In this document: piece after piece, positions 41,238 through 50,450 of the stretch
Layout: each line of letters begins with the position of its first letter
How positions within the stretch are numbered: position 1 is the first letter of the stretch
Origin: Candidatus Nomurabacteria bacterium
GTDB taxonomy: Bacteria; Patescibacteriota; Minisyncoccia; Phycocordibacterales; UBA9973
Direction: 5' to 3'
Assembly (NCBI GenBank): GCA_026396065.1
Contig: JAPLXO010000010.1
Location: forward strand, 57,073 to 112,109
DNA: 55,037 nucleotides
Program-made: the position numbers and the translations under genes
The notes under the pieces: generated by a model
What the model was told of the DNA's origin: nothing
The model's database searches: none
Seen by the model: the letters and a program-made list of their open reading frames with translations, nothing else

Positions 41238-42064
41238 TTTAATAAATCAGTTAAACTTGGGTTTTCTACAATTGGTGATTTTTGCAACCTTTCATTAATT
41301 TCGGATAAATATTTTTCTACCATCCCATTGTTAAAATTATTATAAAGTTTTTCAACCGATTTTTCATCATAATCTTTTTGCTTGCAAACTTTTTCATCAT
41401 CTGGAACTTTTGGCTGAGGCATAGTGCGAAGGGAATCAACATTTTTTACTATTGCTTGATAGGTAGGTATTATATCTTTAATTAGACGATTACCAATAGA
41501 AGAAGGTGTATCACCCCAAGTTATTCTAGCTCTGATTTGATGTATAATATCACCAGTATCAATTCCTGCATCAATATACATAAAAGTTGCACCGACAAAC
41601 TCTGGCTCATTGTTTACAAGTGGCCAATAATTTGTACCGCTACCTCTATAGTAAGGAGAAAGACCAAGATGAACATTTAAAAATCTTTTTGGAAAAGCAG
41701 AAAGAAGTGGTTCTTTTATTAATGAACAGCCGTAAGCTATAATTAAGTCTGGCTTCAAGTTAATTATTTTTTCAGTATATCTTAAGTTATTAATTTCTCC
41801 TTTTGGTAAAAAAACAGGATTAGAAAGATCTTTAGATGTTTTTACAAATACATTAAAAAAATCTTTTTCAGATTCTTCTCTCGCTTTTAAGTGTTTTAAA
41901 CGCATTACTGTGTCTGTCTCTTTTTCGATAAAAGCACTTAGACTTTTCTCAGTTCCTTCGCAGAATGTTTGAATTACGTCTATTTCAGGATCTAAGGCAA
42001 AAAGTTTTCTAAAAAAGTCATGTCTTAGTTCACTTCCTGTTAGTATTATTACCCTTTTTTTCAT
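41234..42064 (-). CDS. Formyltransferase-fold enzyme (sugar N-formyltransferase-like)
   Basis: 277 aa from ATG 42064 (MKKRVIILTGSELRHDFF); the ORF-track Met at 42085 lies over a TATTCT promoter box. The formyltransferase catalytic set is present: FLNVHLGLSPYYRGSGTNYWPL (Asn, His, and the SPYRG/N motif) and DAGIDTGDII (Asp). It is too short and lacks the C-terminal domain of methionyl-tRNA formyltransferase, so a sugar-amine formyltransferase using N10-formyl-THF is likelier. The neighbour deacetylase could supply free amines. Divergent from neuB. Confidence 0.75.
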   Translation of the reverse strand: MKKRVIILTGSELRHDFFRKLFALDPEIDVIQTFCEGTEKSLSAFIEKETDTVMRLKHLKAREESEKDFFNVFVKTSKDLSNPVFLPKGEINNLRYTEKIINLKPDLIIAYGCSLIKEPLLSAFPKRFLNVHLGLSPYYRGSGTNYWPLVNNEPEFVGATFMYIDAGIDTGDIIHQIRARITWGDTPSSIGNRLIKDIIPTYQAIVKNVDSLRTMPQPKVPDDEKVCKQKDYDEKSVEKLYNNFNNGMVEKYLSEINERLQKSPIVENPSLTDLLK

Positions 42065-42167
42065 TACTACAGAATAACAAATCATGCTTACAATGGCAAA
42101 TTTGATAGGTTTGTGTTATTATAGCGATATTAATCAATGATATATTTAAGATATAATTATTATTTTT

Positions 42168-43211
42168 ATGAAACCCTATATTCAAATTGGAAAAAGAAAA
42201 ATTGGTTCTGATTTTCCACCTTTTGTAATCGCAGAAATTGGCATAAACCACGAGGGAAACTTTCAGAAAGCTAAAAAAATGATTAAAGACGCTGCCCTTG
42301 CTGGAGCTGAATGTGTTAAATTCCAATCTCATATTGTAAGTGACGAGATGGTCCCTATAGCCAAAAAAATAATACCAGGACATACAAATAAATCTATCTG
42401 GGATATTATGGAGCGTTGCTCTTTTACTGAGAAAGAAGACAGAGACTTAAAAAAATATGTTGAAAGTTTTGGAATGATATATCTATCAACCCCATTTTCT
42501 CGAGCAGGAGCTGATCATTTAAACAAAATGGGTGTCCAAGCCTTTAAAATTGGATCTGGTGAATGTAATAATTATCCATTAATAGAGCACATAGCTAAAT
42601 TTGGAAAACCAATTATAATTTCTACTGGAATGAATGATGTATCTTCTGTAAAAAAAACAGTTGCAATTTTTCGTAAATATAAAGTACCTTATGCACTTTT
42701 AAATTGCACATCAATGTATCCAACTCCATATGACAGAGTGCGATTAGGTGGAATAAACGAGCTACAAAAAGCTTTCCCTGATGCTGTAATTGGTCAAAGC
42801 GATCATTCACTTAGAAATTATACGTGTTTTGCTGCTGTTGCACTTGGTGCTTCAATACTAGAAAAACATTTTACTTCAGATAAAAAATGGAAAGGCCCAG
42901 ACATTTTTATTTCTATTGATCCATATGAATTAAAAGAACTTATTACTGGAACTAAAGCCATAAAACAGGCCATCGGAGGGAAAAGGACAATTCTAAAAGA
43001 AGAGGGTGATATCATAAATTTTGCTTATGCTTGTGTTGTCTCTATCAAGGATATTAAAAAAGGTGAAAAATTTACTAAGGATAATATATGGGTTAAACGT
43101 CCGGGAAATGGAGAAATTAAAGCTGTTCAGTATAATTCGATTTTAGGGAAAGAAGCATCTTGTGATATTGTAGCGAATGTACAAATTAAGATTAAGGACA
43201 TAAAAAAATAA
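42168..43211 (+). CDS. neuB: NeuB-family nonulosonic acid synthase
   Basis: 347 aa. Condenses phosphoenolpyruvate with an N-acyl-mannosamine or related hexose to make a nine-carbon acid. FVIAEIGINHEGNFQKAKKMI and GAECVKFQSHI, then LSTPFSRAGADHL, KIGSGECNNYPLI, and IISTGM form the NeuB barrel. GQSDHS and GASILEKHFTSDK follow. The C-terminal SAF domain (ACVVSIKDIKKGEKFTKDNIWVKRPGNG) resembles antifreeze protein. It starts a plus-strand group neuB-neuC-SDR-SDR-neuA with 2-6 bp gaps, with a TATAAT box upstream of the ATG. Confidence 0.94.
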   Translation: MKPYIQIGKRKIGSDFPPFVIAEIGINHEGNFQKAKKMIKDAALAGAECVKFQSHIVSDEMVPIAKKIIPGHTNKSIWDIMERCSFTEKEDRDLKKYVESFGMIYLSTPFSRAGADHLNKMGVQAFKIGSGECNNYPLIEHIAKFGKPIIISTGMNDVSSVKKTVAIFRKYKVPYALLNCTSMYPTPYDRVRLGGINELQKAFPDAVIGQSDHSLRNYTCFAAVALGASILEKHFTSDKKWKGPDIFISIDPYELKELITGTKAIKQAIGGKRTILKEEGDIINFAYACVVSIKDIKKGEKFTKDNIWVKRPGNGEIKAVQYNSILGKEASCDIVANVQIKIKDIKK

Positions 43212-43212
43212 A

Positions 43213-44379
43213 ATGAAAATAAACAAAATTAAAAAAAGAAAAATACTTTTTGTTACAGAACGACGAGCTGACTATAGTCGCTTAAAACCAATTATGAAAC
43301 TTGTAAAAGAGAGCAATAAACTCACATTGCAATTGGTAATTACTGGACTTCACTTATCAAAGGAATTTGGGGACACTAGCCAAGTAATTGAAAAAGATGG
43401 TTTTCATGTGGATGCTTTTTTGCCTGTTTATAAAAAAGGAGATGCAGATGATGGTGTGGCAATGTCACATTCTTTTGGTTCCTTTGTTCATGTGTTGACA
43501 GATGCAATCTCCAAATTAAAACCAGATGTTGTTTTTTGTGGTTTTGATTTAGGGGCACATTTAGCAGCAGCAATTGTCGGTATGCACTTAAATATTCCTG
43601 TTGCTCATATACAAGGAGGTGAAAGAAGCGGTACAATTGATGAAGTAATTCGTCACGCAACAACAAAATTTTCACATATTCATTTTGTGGCAACAAAAGA
43701 AAGCAAGAAGAGAGTAATCAAATTAGGAGAAGATCCAAAATATGTTTTCCTAGTCGGAAGCCCAAGTTTAGATACTATACATTCAATTAAATATCAATCT
43801 CGTAATAAAGTTTTTAAAAAATATGGAATTAATCCTAAGAAATTACTTATAATATTTTCGCAACATCCTGTAACTACTGAAGTAGATGAAGTAGTAAAAC
43901 AAATAAAAGAAAGTGTTGAGGCACTTAGTTACTTCAAGAAAGAATATAATGCAGAAGTTATTGCTATATATTCTAATAATGATAGTGGTGGAAAAAGGAT
44001 TGTTAAAGAATTACAAAAATCAGATTTTAAAGTTTTCCCTCATATTGTTTACGAAGACTATCTTAGACTGTTAAAAGTAGCAGATGTTTTAGTCGGAAAT
44101 TCTAGTGCCGGTATTCACGAAGCTCCATCTTTTGGTTTACCTGTTGTAAATATTGGTACTCGTCAACAATTTAGAGAAAGAGGTGTTAATGTTATAGATG
44201 TTTCTTGTAATAAAAATGAAATAAAAAATGCAATTACAAAAGCACTCCTCGATAAGAAATTTATTGTAAAAGTTAAAAAAGGTAAAAACCCTTATGATTT
44301 TGGAAAAGCTGCACCTAAAATTATAAATGTTTTAGAGAAAGTAGTTTTGCCTTCTGTTCAGAAGGTTATATATTATTAA
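43213..44379 (+). CDS. neuC: Hydrolysing UDP-GlcNAc 2-epimerase (NeuC/LegG-like)
   Basis: 388 aa. RRADYSRLKPIMKLV at the N-terminus, PVAHIQGGERSGTIDEVIRHATTKFSHIHF in the centre (quote split by the reader), and VGNSSAGIHEAPSFGLPVVNIGTRQQFRERG near the end are NeuC/WecB-type marks. The enzyme releases UDP and gives a manno-sugar for NeuB. Whether its substrate is UDP-GlcNAc (sialic acid) or a diacetyl-bacillosamine derivative (legionaminic acid) cannot be told from sequence alone. The gap to neuB is 1 bp. Confidence 0.92.
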   Translation: MKINKIKKRKILFVTERRADYSRLKPIMKLVKESNKLTLQLVITGLHLSKEFGDTSQVIEKDGFHVDAFLPVYKKGDADDGVAMSHSFGSFVHVLTDAISKLKPDVVFCGFDLGAHLAAAIVGMHLNIPVAHIQGGERSGTIDEVIRHATTKFSHIHFVATKESKKRVIKLGEDPKYVFLVGSPSLDTIHSIKYQSRNKVFKKYGINPKKLLIIFSQHPVTTEVDEVVKQIKESVEALSYFKKEYNAEVIAIYSNNDSGGKRIVKELQKSDFKVFPHIVYEDYLRLLKVADVLVGNSSAGIHEAPSFGLPVVNIGTRQQFRERGVNVIDVSCNKNEIKNAITKALLDKKFIVKVKKGKNPYDFGKAAPKIINVLEKVVLPSVQKVIYY

Positions 44380-44382
44380 TAT

Positions 44383-45207
44383 ATGAAAAAAGATAAAATA
44401 ATTGTAATTGGTGGAAATGGTTTTATTGGTGGATACTTAGTCAAAGAGCTTAAAAGGCAAGGCAAAAATGTTTACATTTTTGATAAAAATTCTAAGAACA
44501 CTCTTGAATTAGAAATATCTGGTTCCTCATTCGTTGCTTATTTAGCATCACCAGATCAAAACCTACTCAAAAATACACTTAAGGTTATTTCAAAAGAAAA
44601 AAATATAACTTTTTTATATACCTCAACTTTACTACTCTATAAAGAAAAAAAAGAAGCAATAAAAGAAGATCATAAGTTGTCGCCGGCCACTCTTTATGCA
44701 AAAAACAAACTAAAAGAAGAAGAATTAATAATTAATTTCAAAAAAAAATATCCAAAAGTAAATATAATTATAGCTCGTTTGGCTAATGTATATGGAGATC
44801 CTAAAAATAAAGGATTTATTGGTATTGTGTTAGAAAAAATCTTAACTAAAGATAATAAAAAAACATTTATAATTAATGGTGATGGTACACAAATACGAGA
44901 TTATATTTTTGTTGATGATGTTGCTAAAATATTAGCTAGACTTCTTTTTAGTAATTTAAAATTTAACATTATCAATGTATCGACTGGTATAGGCACTACG
45001 CTTATTCAATTAATTCAATATATAGAAAAAATAACACACAAAAAACTTACTTATAATTTTGGATCTAAAATCCCAGAAGCATATTCATTAATAGGTGATA
45101 AAACAAAACTTAGTAAATTTTTTAAATTAACAGAGCAAACTCCTCTATTAAAAGGTTTGCTAAAAACATATAAACGTTATATTATAAAGCTTAGTAGTAA
45201 TAAATAA
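44383..45207 (+). CDS. NAD-dependent sugar epimerase/dehydratase (SDR)
   Basis: 274-aa extended SDR. Rossmann motif GGNGFIGGYL at the N-terminus, TSTLLLY with the catalytic Ser/Thr, the Tyr-Lys pair in LYAKNKLKEE, and NVYGDPKN and RDYIFVDDVAKIL, as in GalE-like enzymes. It is short and probably modifies a nucleotide-bound hexose. Substrate is unknown. It lies inside the nonulosonic acid gene group, 3 bp after neuC. Confidence 0.85.
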   Translation: MKKDKIIVIGGNGFIGGYLVKELKRQGKNVYIFDKNSKNTLELEISGSSFVAYLASPDQNLLKNTLKVISKEKNITFLYTSTLLLYKEKKEAIKEDHKLSPATLYAKNKLKEEELIINFKKKYPKVNIIIARLANVYGDPKNKGFIGIVLEKILTKDNKKTFIINGDGTQIRDYIFVDDVAKILARLLFSNLKFNIINVSTGIGTTLIQLIQYIEKITHKKLTYNFGSKIPEAYSLIGDKTKLSKFFKLTEQTPLLKGLLKTYKRYIIKLSSNK

Positions 45208-45213
45208 ACTTAA

Positions 45214-46257
45214 ATGAGTATTCTTAAAGGTAAAAATATATTAATAACTGGTGGAACTGGATCGATCGGTACAAATATTATAAAGGAGCTTTTGGCTTTT
45301 CATAAACCAAAACAAATTCGGATTTTTAGTCGTGACGATACAAAACAATTTGATTTAATGCAACAACTTCCAAAAGATGCACCAGTAAATTTTTTAATTG
45401 GAGATATAAGAGATAAAAACAGGCTTATGATGGCCATGGAGGATATTGATATTGTTTTTCATGCTGCTGCTATGAAACATGTCTCGCTTTGTGAAAGAAA
45501 TCCTTTTGAAGCTATGAATACAAATATAAATGGAACACAGAATGTGATAGAGTGTGCTCTTTCTGCTGGTGTTGATCGTGTAGTTTATGTTTCGACTGAT
45601 AAAGCTGCCAACCCAACAAATATTATGGGAACAACAAAACTCATGGCAGAACGTTTAATGCTTACAAGTTATTTTTATAAAGGTAAAAAGAAAACAAAAT
45701 TTTGTTGTGTACGATTTGGAAATGTATTATGGAGTAGGGGATCAGTCTTACCACTTTTTTTAAAGCAGATATATGAAGGTGGACCAGTCACACTTACTGA
45801 TCCTTTAATGACTCGTTTTTTTATGTCTCTTCGTCAAGCTGCAAGTTTGGTTATAAAAGCTGCAGAAATAACTAAAGAAAATGAAATTTTTGTTTTAAAA
45901 ATGCCAGCAGTTAGAATGGGGGATGTGGTTGATGTTATTCAAGAAATAATGGTTGAAGAAAAACTTATAAAAAAAACAGTACCTATAGTGATCATAGGTC
46001 CAAAAGAGGGTGAAAGAACTCACGAAAAACTTCTTACACAAGAAGAATCTGAAAATGCTCTTGAAACAGAAAAACTTTTTATTATTAAACCAAATAGTAA
46101 TATTATTCCTTTTAAAAAATCTAATATTTTACATTATGATGGAGCAAAAAAAGCAAAAGTTGGAGAGTATAATACTACTACAACAACCTTATTAAATAAG
46201 AAAGAACTTAAAAAACTTATAAAAGAAGGAGAATTTTACAAAAATTTTAAGAAATAA
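45214..46257 (+). CDS. UDP-GlcNAc 4,6-dehydratase-type SDR (CapD/PglF/LegB-like)
   Basis: 347 aa. GGTGSIGTNI Rossmann motif, HAAAMKHVSLCERNPFEAMN and the active site STDKAANPTNIMGTTKLMAE, where Met takes the place of the usual catalytic Tyr, as in the WbpM/CapD Ser-Met-Lys group. FVLKMPAVRMGDVVD and GPKEGERTHEKLLTQEES are family ends. It makes a UDP-4-keto-6-deoxy-hexosamine. No membrane helices are attached, so it is the short soluble form. In legionaminic acid pathways this is the first enzyme, but an aminotransferase is missing here. Confidence 0.9.
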   Translation: MSILKGKNILITGGTGSIGTNIIKELLAFHKPKQIRIFSRDDTKQFDLMQQLPKDAPVNFLIGDIRDKNRLMMAMEDIDIVFHAAAMKHVSLCERNPFEAMNTNINGTQNVIECALSAGVDRVVYVSTDKAANPTNIMGTTKLMAERLMLTSYFYKGKKKTKFCCVRFGNVLWSRGSVLPLFLKQIYEGGPVTLTDPLMTRFFMSLRQAASLVIKAAEITKENEIFVLKMPAVRMGDVVDVIQEIMVEEKLIKKTVPIVIIGPKEGERTHEKLLTQEESENALETEKLFIIKPNSNIIPFKKSNILHYDGAKKAKVGEYNTTTTTLLNKKELKKLIKEGEFYKNFKK

Positions 46258-46262
46258 ATTTT

Positions 46263-46940
46263 ATGAAAATACTTGCTATTATTCCAGCACGTGGTGGTTC
46301 AAAGGGGATTCCTCATAAAAATAAAATTAATATTGCGGGGAAACCACTTATAGGATGGACTATAGAAGCTGCAAAAAACTCTAAGTTCTTAAATAAAATA
46401 GTCGTTTCTTCTGATGATTTAGAAATTTTATCTACTGCTCAAAAATACAAGGTAGATGTCATTAAAAGACCTAAAAAATACGCCTTGGATAATGCACCAT
46501 CTGACGTTGTAATATTTCATGCGATAGATCATTTAAAAAATAAAGAAAACTATGTTCCAAATATAATAGTTATATTACAACCAACTTCTCCACTTAGAAC
46601 TTCTGAGGATATTGATAAGGCTATAGAACTTTTTTTAAAAAACAAAGCAGGTGCCGTGATTAGTGTTATGGAGGGGGACAATAAACACTTGAAATCCTTT
46701 TTTATTGAAAAAGGATTTTTACAAGGAATTGTGAATAATGAATTTCCATTTACTAATCGTCAAGCACTTCCAAAAATTTATATGCCGAATGGCGCACTCT
46801 ACGTCATCTACGAAAAAGAATTTCGAAAAGAAAAAAAGTTATTTTCAAAAAAAACTATAGGATTTCTAATGAAAAAAGAGCGAAGTATTGATTTGGATAC
46901 ACCTGACGATATACCTATAATAGAGAGTTATTTAAAATAA
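46263..46940 (+). CDS. neuA: CMP-nonulosonate cytidylyltransferase (NeuA-like)
   Basis: 225 aa. Activates sialic, legionaminic or pseudaminic acid with CTP. AIIPARGGSKGIPHKNKINIAG is the nucleotide-binding start, LQPTSPLRTSEDID is the conserved loop, and IDLDTPDDIPIIESYL is the end. No SGNH domain is fused. It is the last gene of the neuB-neuA group. With NeuC and NeuB it completes a minimal three-step route from UDP-GlcNAc to a CMP-activated nine-carbon sugar. Confidence 0.93.
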   Translation: MKILAIIPARGGSKGIPHKNKINIAGKPLIGWTIEAAKNSKFLNKIVVSSDDLEILSTAQKYKVDVIKRPKKYALDNAPSDVVIFHAIDHLKNKENYVPNIIVILQPTSPLRTSEDIDKAIELFLKNKAGAVISVMEGDNKHLKSFFIEKGFLQGIVNNEFPFTNRQALPKIYMPNGALYVIYEKEFRKEKKLFSKKTIGFLMKKERSIDLDTPDDIPIIESYLK

Positions 46941-46997
46941 TTCTTTTGTTAAAATATTTATATGGCGGTTCAATTAGCTTGATGATATGATAGATTT

Positions 46998-48212
46998 ATG
47001 GCCAAAAAGATTTTATTAATAAATACGACATTTACAAATGGTGGTGCTTCGGGTGTGGCACGGTCTTTGTTTTTTGATTTAAAAGATCAAAATATAAGTA
47101 TGTATTTTGCGTATGGCAGAGGAGAAAAATCATTAGAAAAAAATACTTTTAAATTTGGTAATAGTTTTGAAACTATTTTACATATTTTATTTGTCCGTTT
47201 TTTAGGGCTCGAAGGATACGGTAGTTATTTCTCTACTAGAAAATTAATTAACTATATTAAAAAGGAAAAGTTTGATGCTGTTAATTTGCACAACTTACAT
47301 GGGTATTATTTGAATTATTTTTATTTTTTTAAATTTTTAAATAAATCTGGTATTCCTATTATTTGGACACTTCACGATGAATGGCCTCTCACTTGGCTTC
47401 CAGCACATAGTATGGGTTGTAATCATTGCAAGACCGGTGTTGGTAATTGCACAAATTCATATTCATATCCTAAAACCTACAACAAGCTTTTTTTAAAATT
47501 CTTCTTAAGAAGAAAACAAAATTTACTTTCATCAATTAATAATATTATTTTTACACCAACACCAAAATGGCTTAAAGATGAAATTAGTAAATCATATTTA
47601 AAAGATAAAGAGACTCGGGTTATTTATTATGGTGTAAATCCCGATTTATTTTCACCAAGTAATAGAAAAATAGAAATTAGAAAAAAATATAATATTCCAA
47701 ATAATAAAAAAGTTATTTTGTTTTCTGCCGCTAATTTAAATGATGAAAATAAGGGTGTTGGGGATGTCTTAAAAGTTGCTGATATATTGGTCAGCAGGGA
47801 GTATTTTTTTATTGGTATTGGTAAGGGGGTGTTGCCTAAAAAAGAAAATGTTATTACTGTTGGCTATATAGATAACAATAAATCATTATCAGAACTATTT
47901 GCCATAGCCGATTTATTTTGTATTACTTCTCGTGCAGAGACTCAGCCACTTGTGGTCTTGGAAGCTTTTTCTTCCGGTGTACCTGTAGTAGGTTTTGATA
48001 TTGTTGCCTTGCGTGAACTTGTAAATAATAATGTAGGAGATTTGGCGTCTTTTAGTGATATACAAAAACTTTCAGATATTATTGTTTCTAACTTAGTAGA
48101 ATCAGTACATAAAGAAAAATCTCAAAATGCAAGAAATCTATCAACCACCACATTTTCTAAAGATATATTTTTAAAAAATTATTTGGAAATATATAACGAA
48201 ATATTAAGATGA
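46998..48212 (+). CDS. Glycosyltransferase, GT4-like
   Basis: 404 aa. Opens with KILLINTTFTNGGASGVARSLF, the glycine loop of GT4 enzymes that act on surface glycans. LPAHSMGCNHCKTGVGNC forms a Cys cluster (GCNHCK...NC) typical of a subgroup that contains WHHDMW-like ('LHDEWPLT') sequences. The donor half has LFSAANLNDENKGVGDVLK and FCITSRAETQPLVVLEAFSSGVPVVGFD. TATGAT lies 6 nt before the ATG. It overlaps the next gene by 4 bp. Confidence 0.87.
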   Translation: MAKKILLINTTFTNGGASGVARSLFFDLKDQNISMYFAYGRGEKSLEKNTFKFGNSFETILHILFVRFLGLEGYGSYFSTRKLINYIKKEKFDAVNLHNLHGYYLNYFYFFKFLNKSGIPIIWTLHDEWPLTWLPAHSMGCNHCKTGVGNCTNSYSYPKTYNKLFLKFFLRRKQNLLSSINNIIFTPTPKWLKDEISKSYLKDKETRVIYYGVNPDLFSPSNRKIEIRKKYNIPNNKKVILFSAANLNDENKGVGDVLKVADILVSREYFFIGIGKGVLPKKENVITVGYIDNNKSLSELFAIADLFCITSRAETQPLVVLEAFSSGVPVVGFDIVALRELVNNNVGDLASFSDIQKLSDIIVSNLVESVHKEKSQNARNLSTTTFSKDIFLKNYLEIYNEILR

Positions 48213-48949
48213 AAATCTCTATAATAACTACATCTTTAAATAGTGAAAAGACTATTGAAAATACTATAAAAAGTGTATTATCTCAAAACTATTCTAATAT
48301 TGAATATATTGTTGTCGATGGTGGATCTACCGATAAGACTTTGGAAATAGTCAAAAAATATGAAAATAAAATAATAAAAATTATCTCTGAAAAAGATAAT
48401 GGATTGTATGATGCAATGAATAAAGGTATTAAATTGGCTACTGGTGACATTATTAGTATTTTAAATTCAGATGATTTTTTTAATAATGATAAGGTATTGT
48501 CTGTAATAGCTGAGTCATTTAAAGATGAAAAAATTGATGCCGTGTATGGTGATATTAGTTATTTTTCTGATGATATAAGTAAAGTTACTAGGTATTGGCA
48601 TGTAGGTGAGTATAGTGAAAAGAAGTTAAGTAATGGATGGATTGTTCCACATCCAGCATTATTCCTACGAAAAGTTGTCTATGACAAATGTAGTTATTTT
48701 AATATAGATTTCAAAATTGCAGCTGATTATGAATTTATTTTGAGACTTTTAAAAATTTATCATATAAAAGTAAAATATATTCCTATTATTCTAGTCAGAA
48801 TGTATAATGGTGGAATTTCAGCTAGTAGTTTACATCAAAGAATCAATGGTTGGAAAGAATTAAAAAGGGCGTGGATTGTTAACAATTTAAAGATACCACT
48901 TTTTTTTATTTTTCGGAGAATATTTTTTAAATTGTCTCAGTTTTTTTAA
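48209..48949 (+). CDS. Glycosyltransferase family 2
   Basis: 246 aa GT-A enzyme. ISIITTSLNSEKTIENTIKSVLSQ, IEYIVVDGGSTDKTLEI (metal-binding region upstream), SEKDNGLYDAMNKGIKLATGDII and LNSDDFF with the DxD-type motif are all present. The ending HQRINGWKELKRAW and a hydrophobic tail (IPLFFIFRRIFFKLSQFF) suggest membrane association. Start overlaps the GT4 stop, ATGA type. Its stop overlaps the convergent sugar transferase by 4 bp. Confidence 0.9.
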   Translation: MKISIITTSLNSEKTIENTIKSVLSQNYSNIEYIVVDGGSTDKTLEIVKKYENKIIKIISEKDNGLYDAMNKGIKLATGDIISILNSDDFFNNDKVLSVIAESFKDEKIDAVYGDISYFSDDISKVTRYWHVGEYSEKKLSNGWIVPHPALFLRKVVYDKCSYFNIDFKIAADYEFILRLLKIYHIKVKYIPIILVRMYNGGISASSLHQRINGWKELKRAWIVNNLKIPLFFIFRRIFFKLSQFF

Positions 48950-50238
48950 TGCGTAAAAATTATTTGAATTGTTTTTAATATGATACCAAAGTCTAGAAAA
49001 ATATTTCTATTCTTTATGTAATATAGGTCATATTCAAATTTTTCTTTTGAAGATTCTATTGTATTTGCATAACGGTATTTTATTTGTGCCCAGCCGGTGA
49101 ATCCTGGGCGGATGATATGGCGGAGTTCATAATGGGGGATGGATTGCTCGAGGGGGGTGACGAATTCTGGCCGTTCAGGACGAGGGCCTACAAGAGTAAT
49201 ATCTCCTTTTATAATATTTATCATTTGTGGAATTTCGTCGATGTGTAATTTTCTAATTATTTTTCCAATTGGTGTAATGCGAGAGTCATTTGTGTGTGAC
49301 CACATTGCTCCATCTTTTTCCGACTCTATTATCATTGATCTTAATTTATGAAGTTTAAATATTTTTCCGTTTAAGCCTACTCTTTCTTGGGAATAAAAAA
49401 TTTGTTTATGATCATATAAGTAAATACAAATTGCACTGATAATTAAAAATGGAGATGTAAGTACTAGTATAGTTATTGCTATTATTATAGATATAATCCT
49501 AGAGATTACATCATACAATAAATCCTTTTTAGTATTTATATTTTTCACTATCCAAGATTGTGAGATATATCCTACAGGAATTTTTACTAAATATCTTTCA
49601 TAAGCTTCAGCGACGTCTATGATTTCCGTTTTATTTTCATAAAGCTTCACTATATCTTTTTTTGGTATTTCTTGCTCAATGCTTTCAAAAATAAACACAG
49701 CATTTTGTGTTTCAGAATATTTTTCTAATGCTTCGTGTAAGTTCGGTGTGTATGAAATAATCACAAGTCCTAATTGTGGATTTGTTGTTATTGTATTATA
49801 TAGTTCTTCTGCATATTTTGTTTTTCCTACAATTATTACTGGTCTGGTAATTTGTTTTGAAAAAAGAATGTAAACAATTCTTCTCAATACAAAAGATATT
49901 ATTCCAAATCCTAATATTTGGAATAATAGGTTTGTTTTTGGGGCGATTCCAAAAATTGGAATAAGGTAGAAAAATAATGCACCGACAATAAAACAAATTA
50001 GTAAAGCAAGACCAAAACGTTTAATATGGGGAAGAGTTGGTTTTATATTTAACAAATCGTAAAGTCCAAATAAGAAAAAAGTTAGAACCCAAGAAATGTA
50101 TAAAATTATAAAAGGAAGAGTATGTGTTTGTGCAGTGTTTGAGTTTAGCAACCCTCCAAATCTTAAATCAAGTATTATAAAAAATGATACCCAAAAGGAT
50201 ATAAGGTCCCCAAAAACGATAAGCCAAGTTCTATTCAT
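48946..50238 (-). CDS. Polyprenyl-phosphate hexose-1-phosphate transferase (WbaP/PglC-like)
   Basis: 430 aa. Starts glycan synthesis by moving a sugar-1-phosphate onto undecaprenyl phosphate. Four N-terminal membrane helices (VFGDLISFWVSFFIILDL onward), a CoA-binding-like middle domain (PVIIVGKTKYAEELYNTI), a fifth helix (ISIIIAITILVLTSPFLIIS) and the catalytic end with KLHKLRSMIIESEKDGAMW, LHIDEIPQMINIIKGDITLVG and PRPERPEFV are seen. The Asp-Glu pair sits in the HIDEIPQ and DITLVGPRPE region of the PGT family. TATACT lies 7 nt before the ATG. It closes the surface-glycan locus. Confidence 0.92.
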   Translation of the reverse strand: MNRTWLIVFGDLISFWVSFFIILDLRFGGLLNSNTAQTHTLPFIILYISWVLTFFLFGLYDLLNIKPTLPHIKRFGLALLICFIVGALFFYLIPIFGIAPKTNLLFQILGFGIISFVLRRIVYILFSKQITRPVIIVGKTKYAEELYNTITTNPQLGLVIISYTPNLHEALEKYSETQNAVFIFESIEQEIPKKDIVKLYENKTEIIDVAEAYERYLVKIPVGYISQSWIVKNINTKKDLLYDVISRIISIIIAITILVLTSPFLIISAICIYLYDHKQIFYSQERVGLNGKIFKLHKLRSMIIESEKDGAMWSHTNDSRITPIGKIIRKLHIDEIPQMINIIKGDITLVGPRPERPEFVTPLEQSIPHYELRHIIRPGFTGWAQIKYRYANTIESSKEKFEYDLYYIKNRNIFLDFGIILKTIQIIFTH

Positions 50239-50316
50239 ATACTATAGTATAGTACTTAAATATTTTGTTATAGTAAAGTCTTTTTATTTTTGATTTATAA
50301 ATGTTATAATAAATTT

Positions 50317-50439
50317 GTGAGTCACTTTTTTAAAATATTATTTACTTTTATATTTATCATATTTATCGGCCTTTTAGGGGTGTTTTTAAGTGGGGATTCT
50401 GATGCTGTGAATTCTATAAAGTCGGTATTTGCAAAATAA
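50317..50439 (+). CDS. 40-residue single-pass membrane peptide
   Basis: Not in the ORF track because it is short. It begins with GTG at 50317, 6 nt after a TATAAT box (50305-50310), and reads MSHFFKILFTFIFIIFIGLL then GVFLSGDSDAVNSIKSVFAK before TAA. One hydrophobic helix (about 7-25) is followed by a small polar tail. It lies between the divergent sugar transferase and the rplJ leader. Coding evidence is the good promoter spacing and the clean helix-tail pattern; no homologue is known to me. Confidence 0.55.
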   Translation: MSHFFKILFTFIFIIFIGLLGVFLSGDSDAVNSIKSVFAK

Positions 50440-50450
50440 GATCTTTGTGA

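Noticed and set aside
42030-42383. 117-aa minus-strand ORF over the neuB start
   Set aside because: Overlaps the recognised neuB N-terminus and the formyltransferase start and has no domain; a shadow frame.
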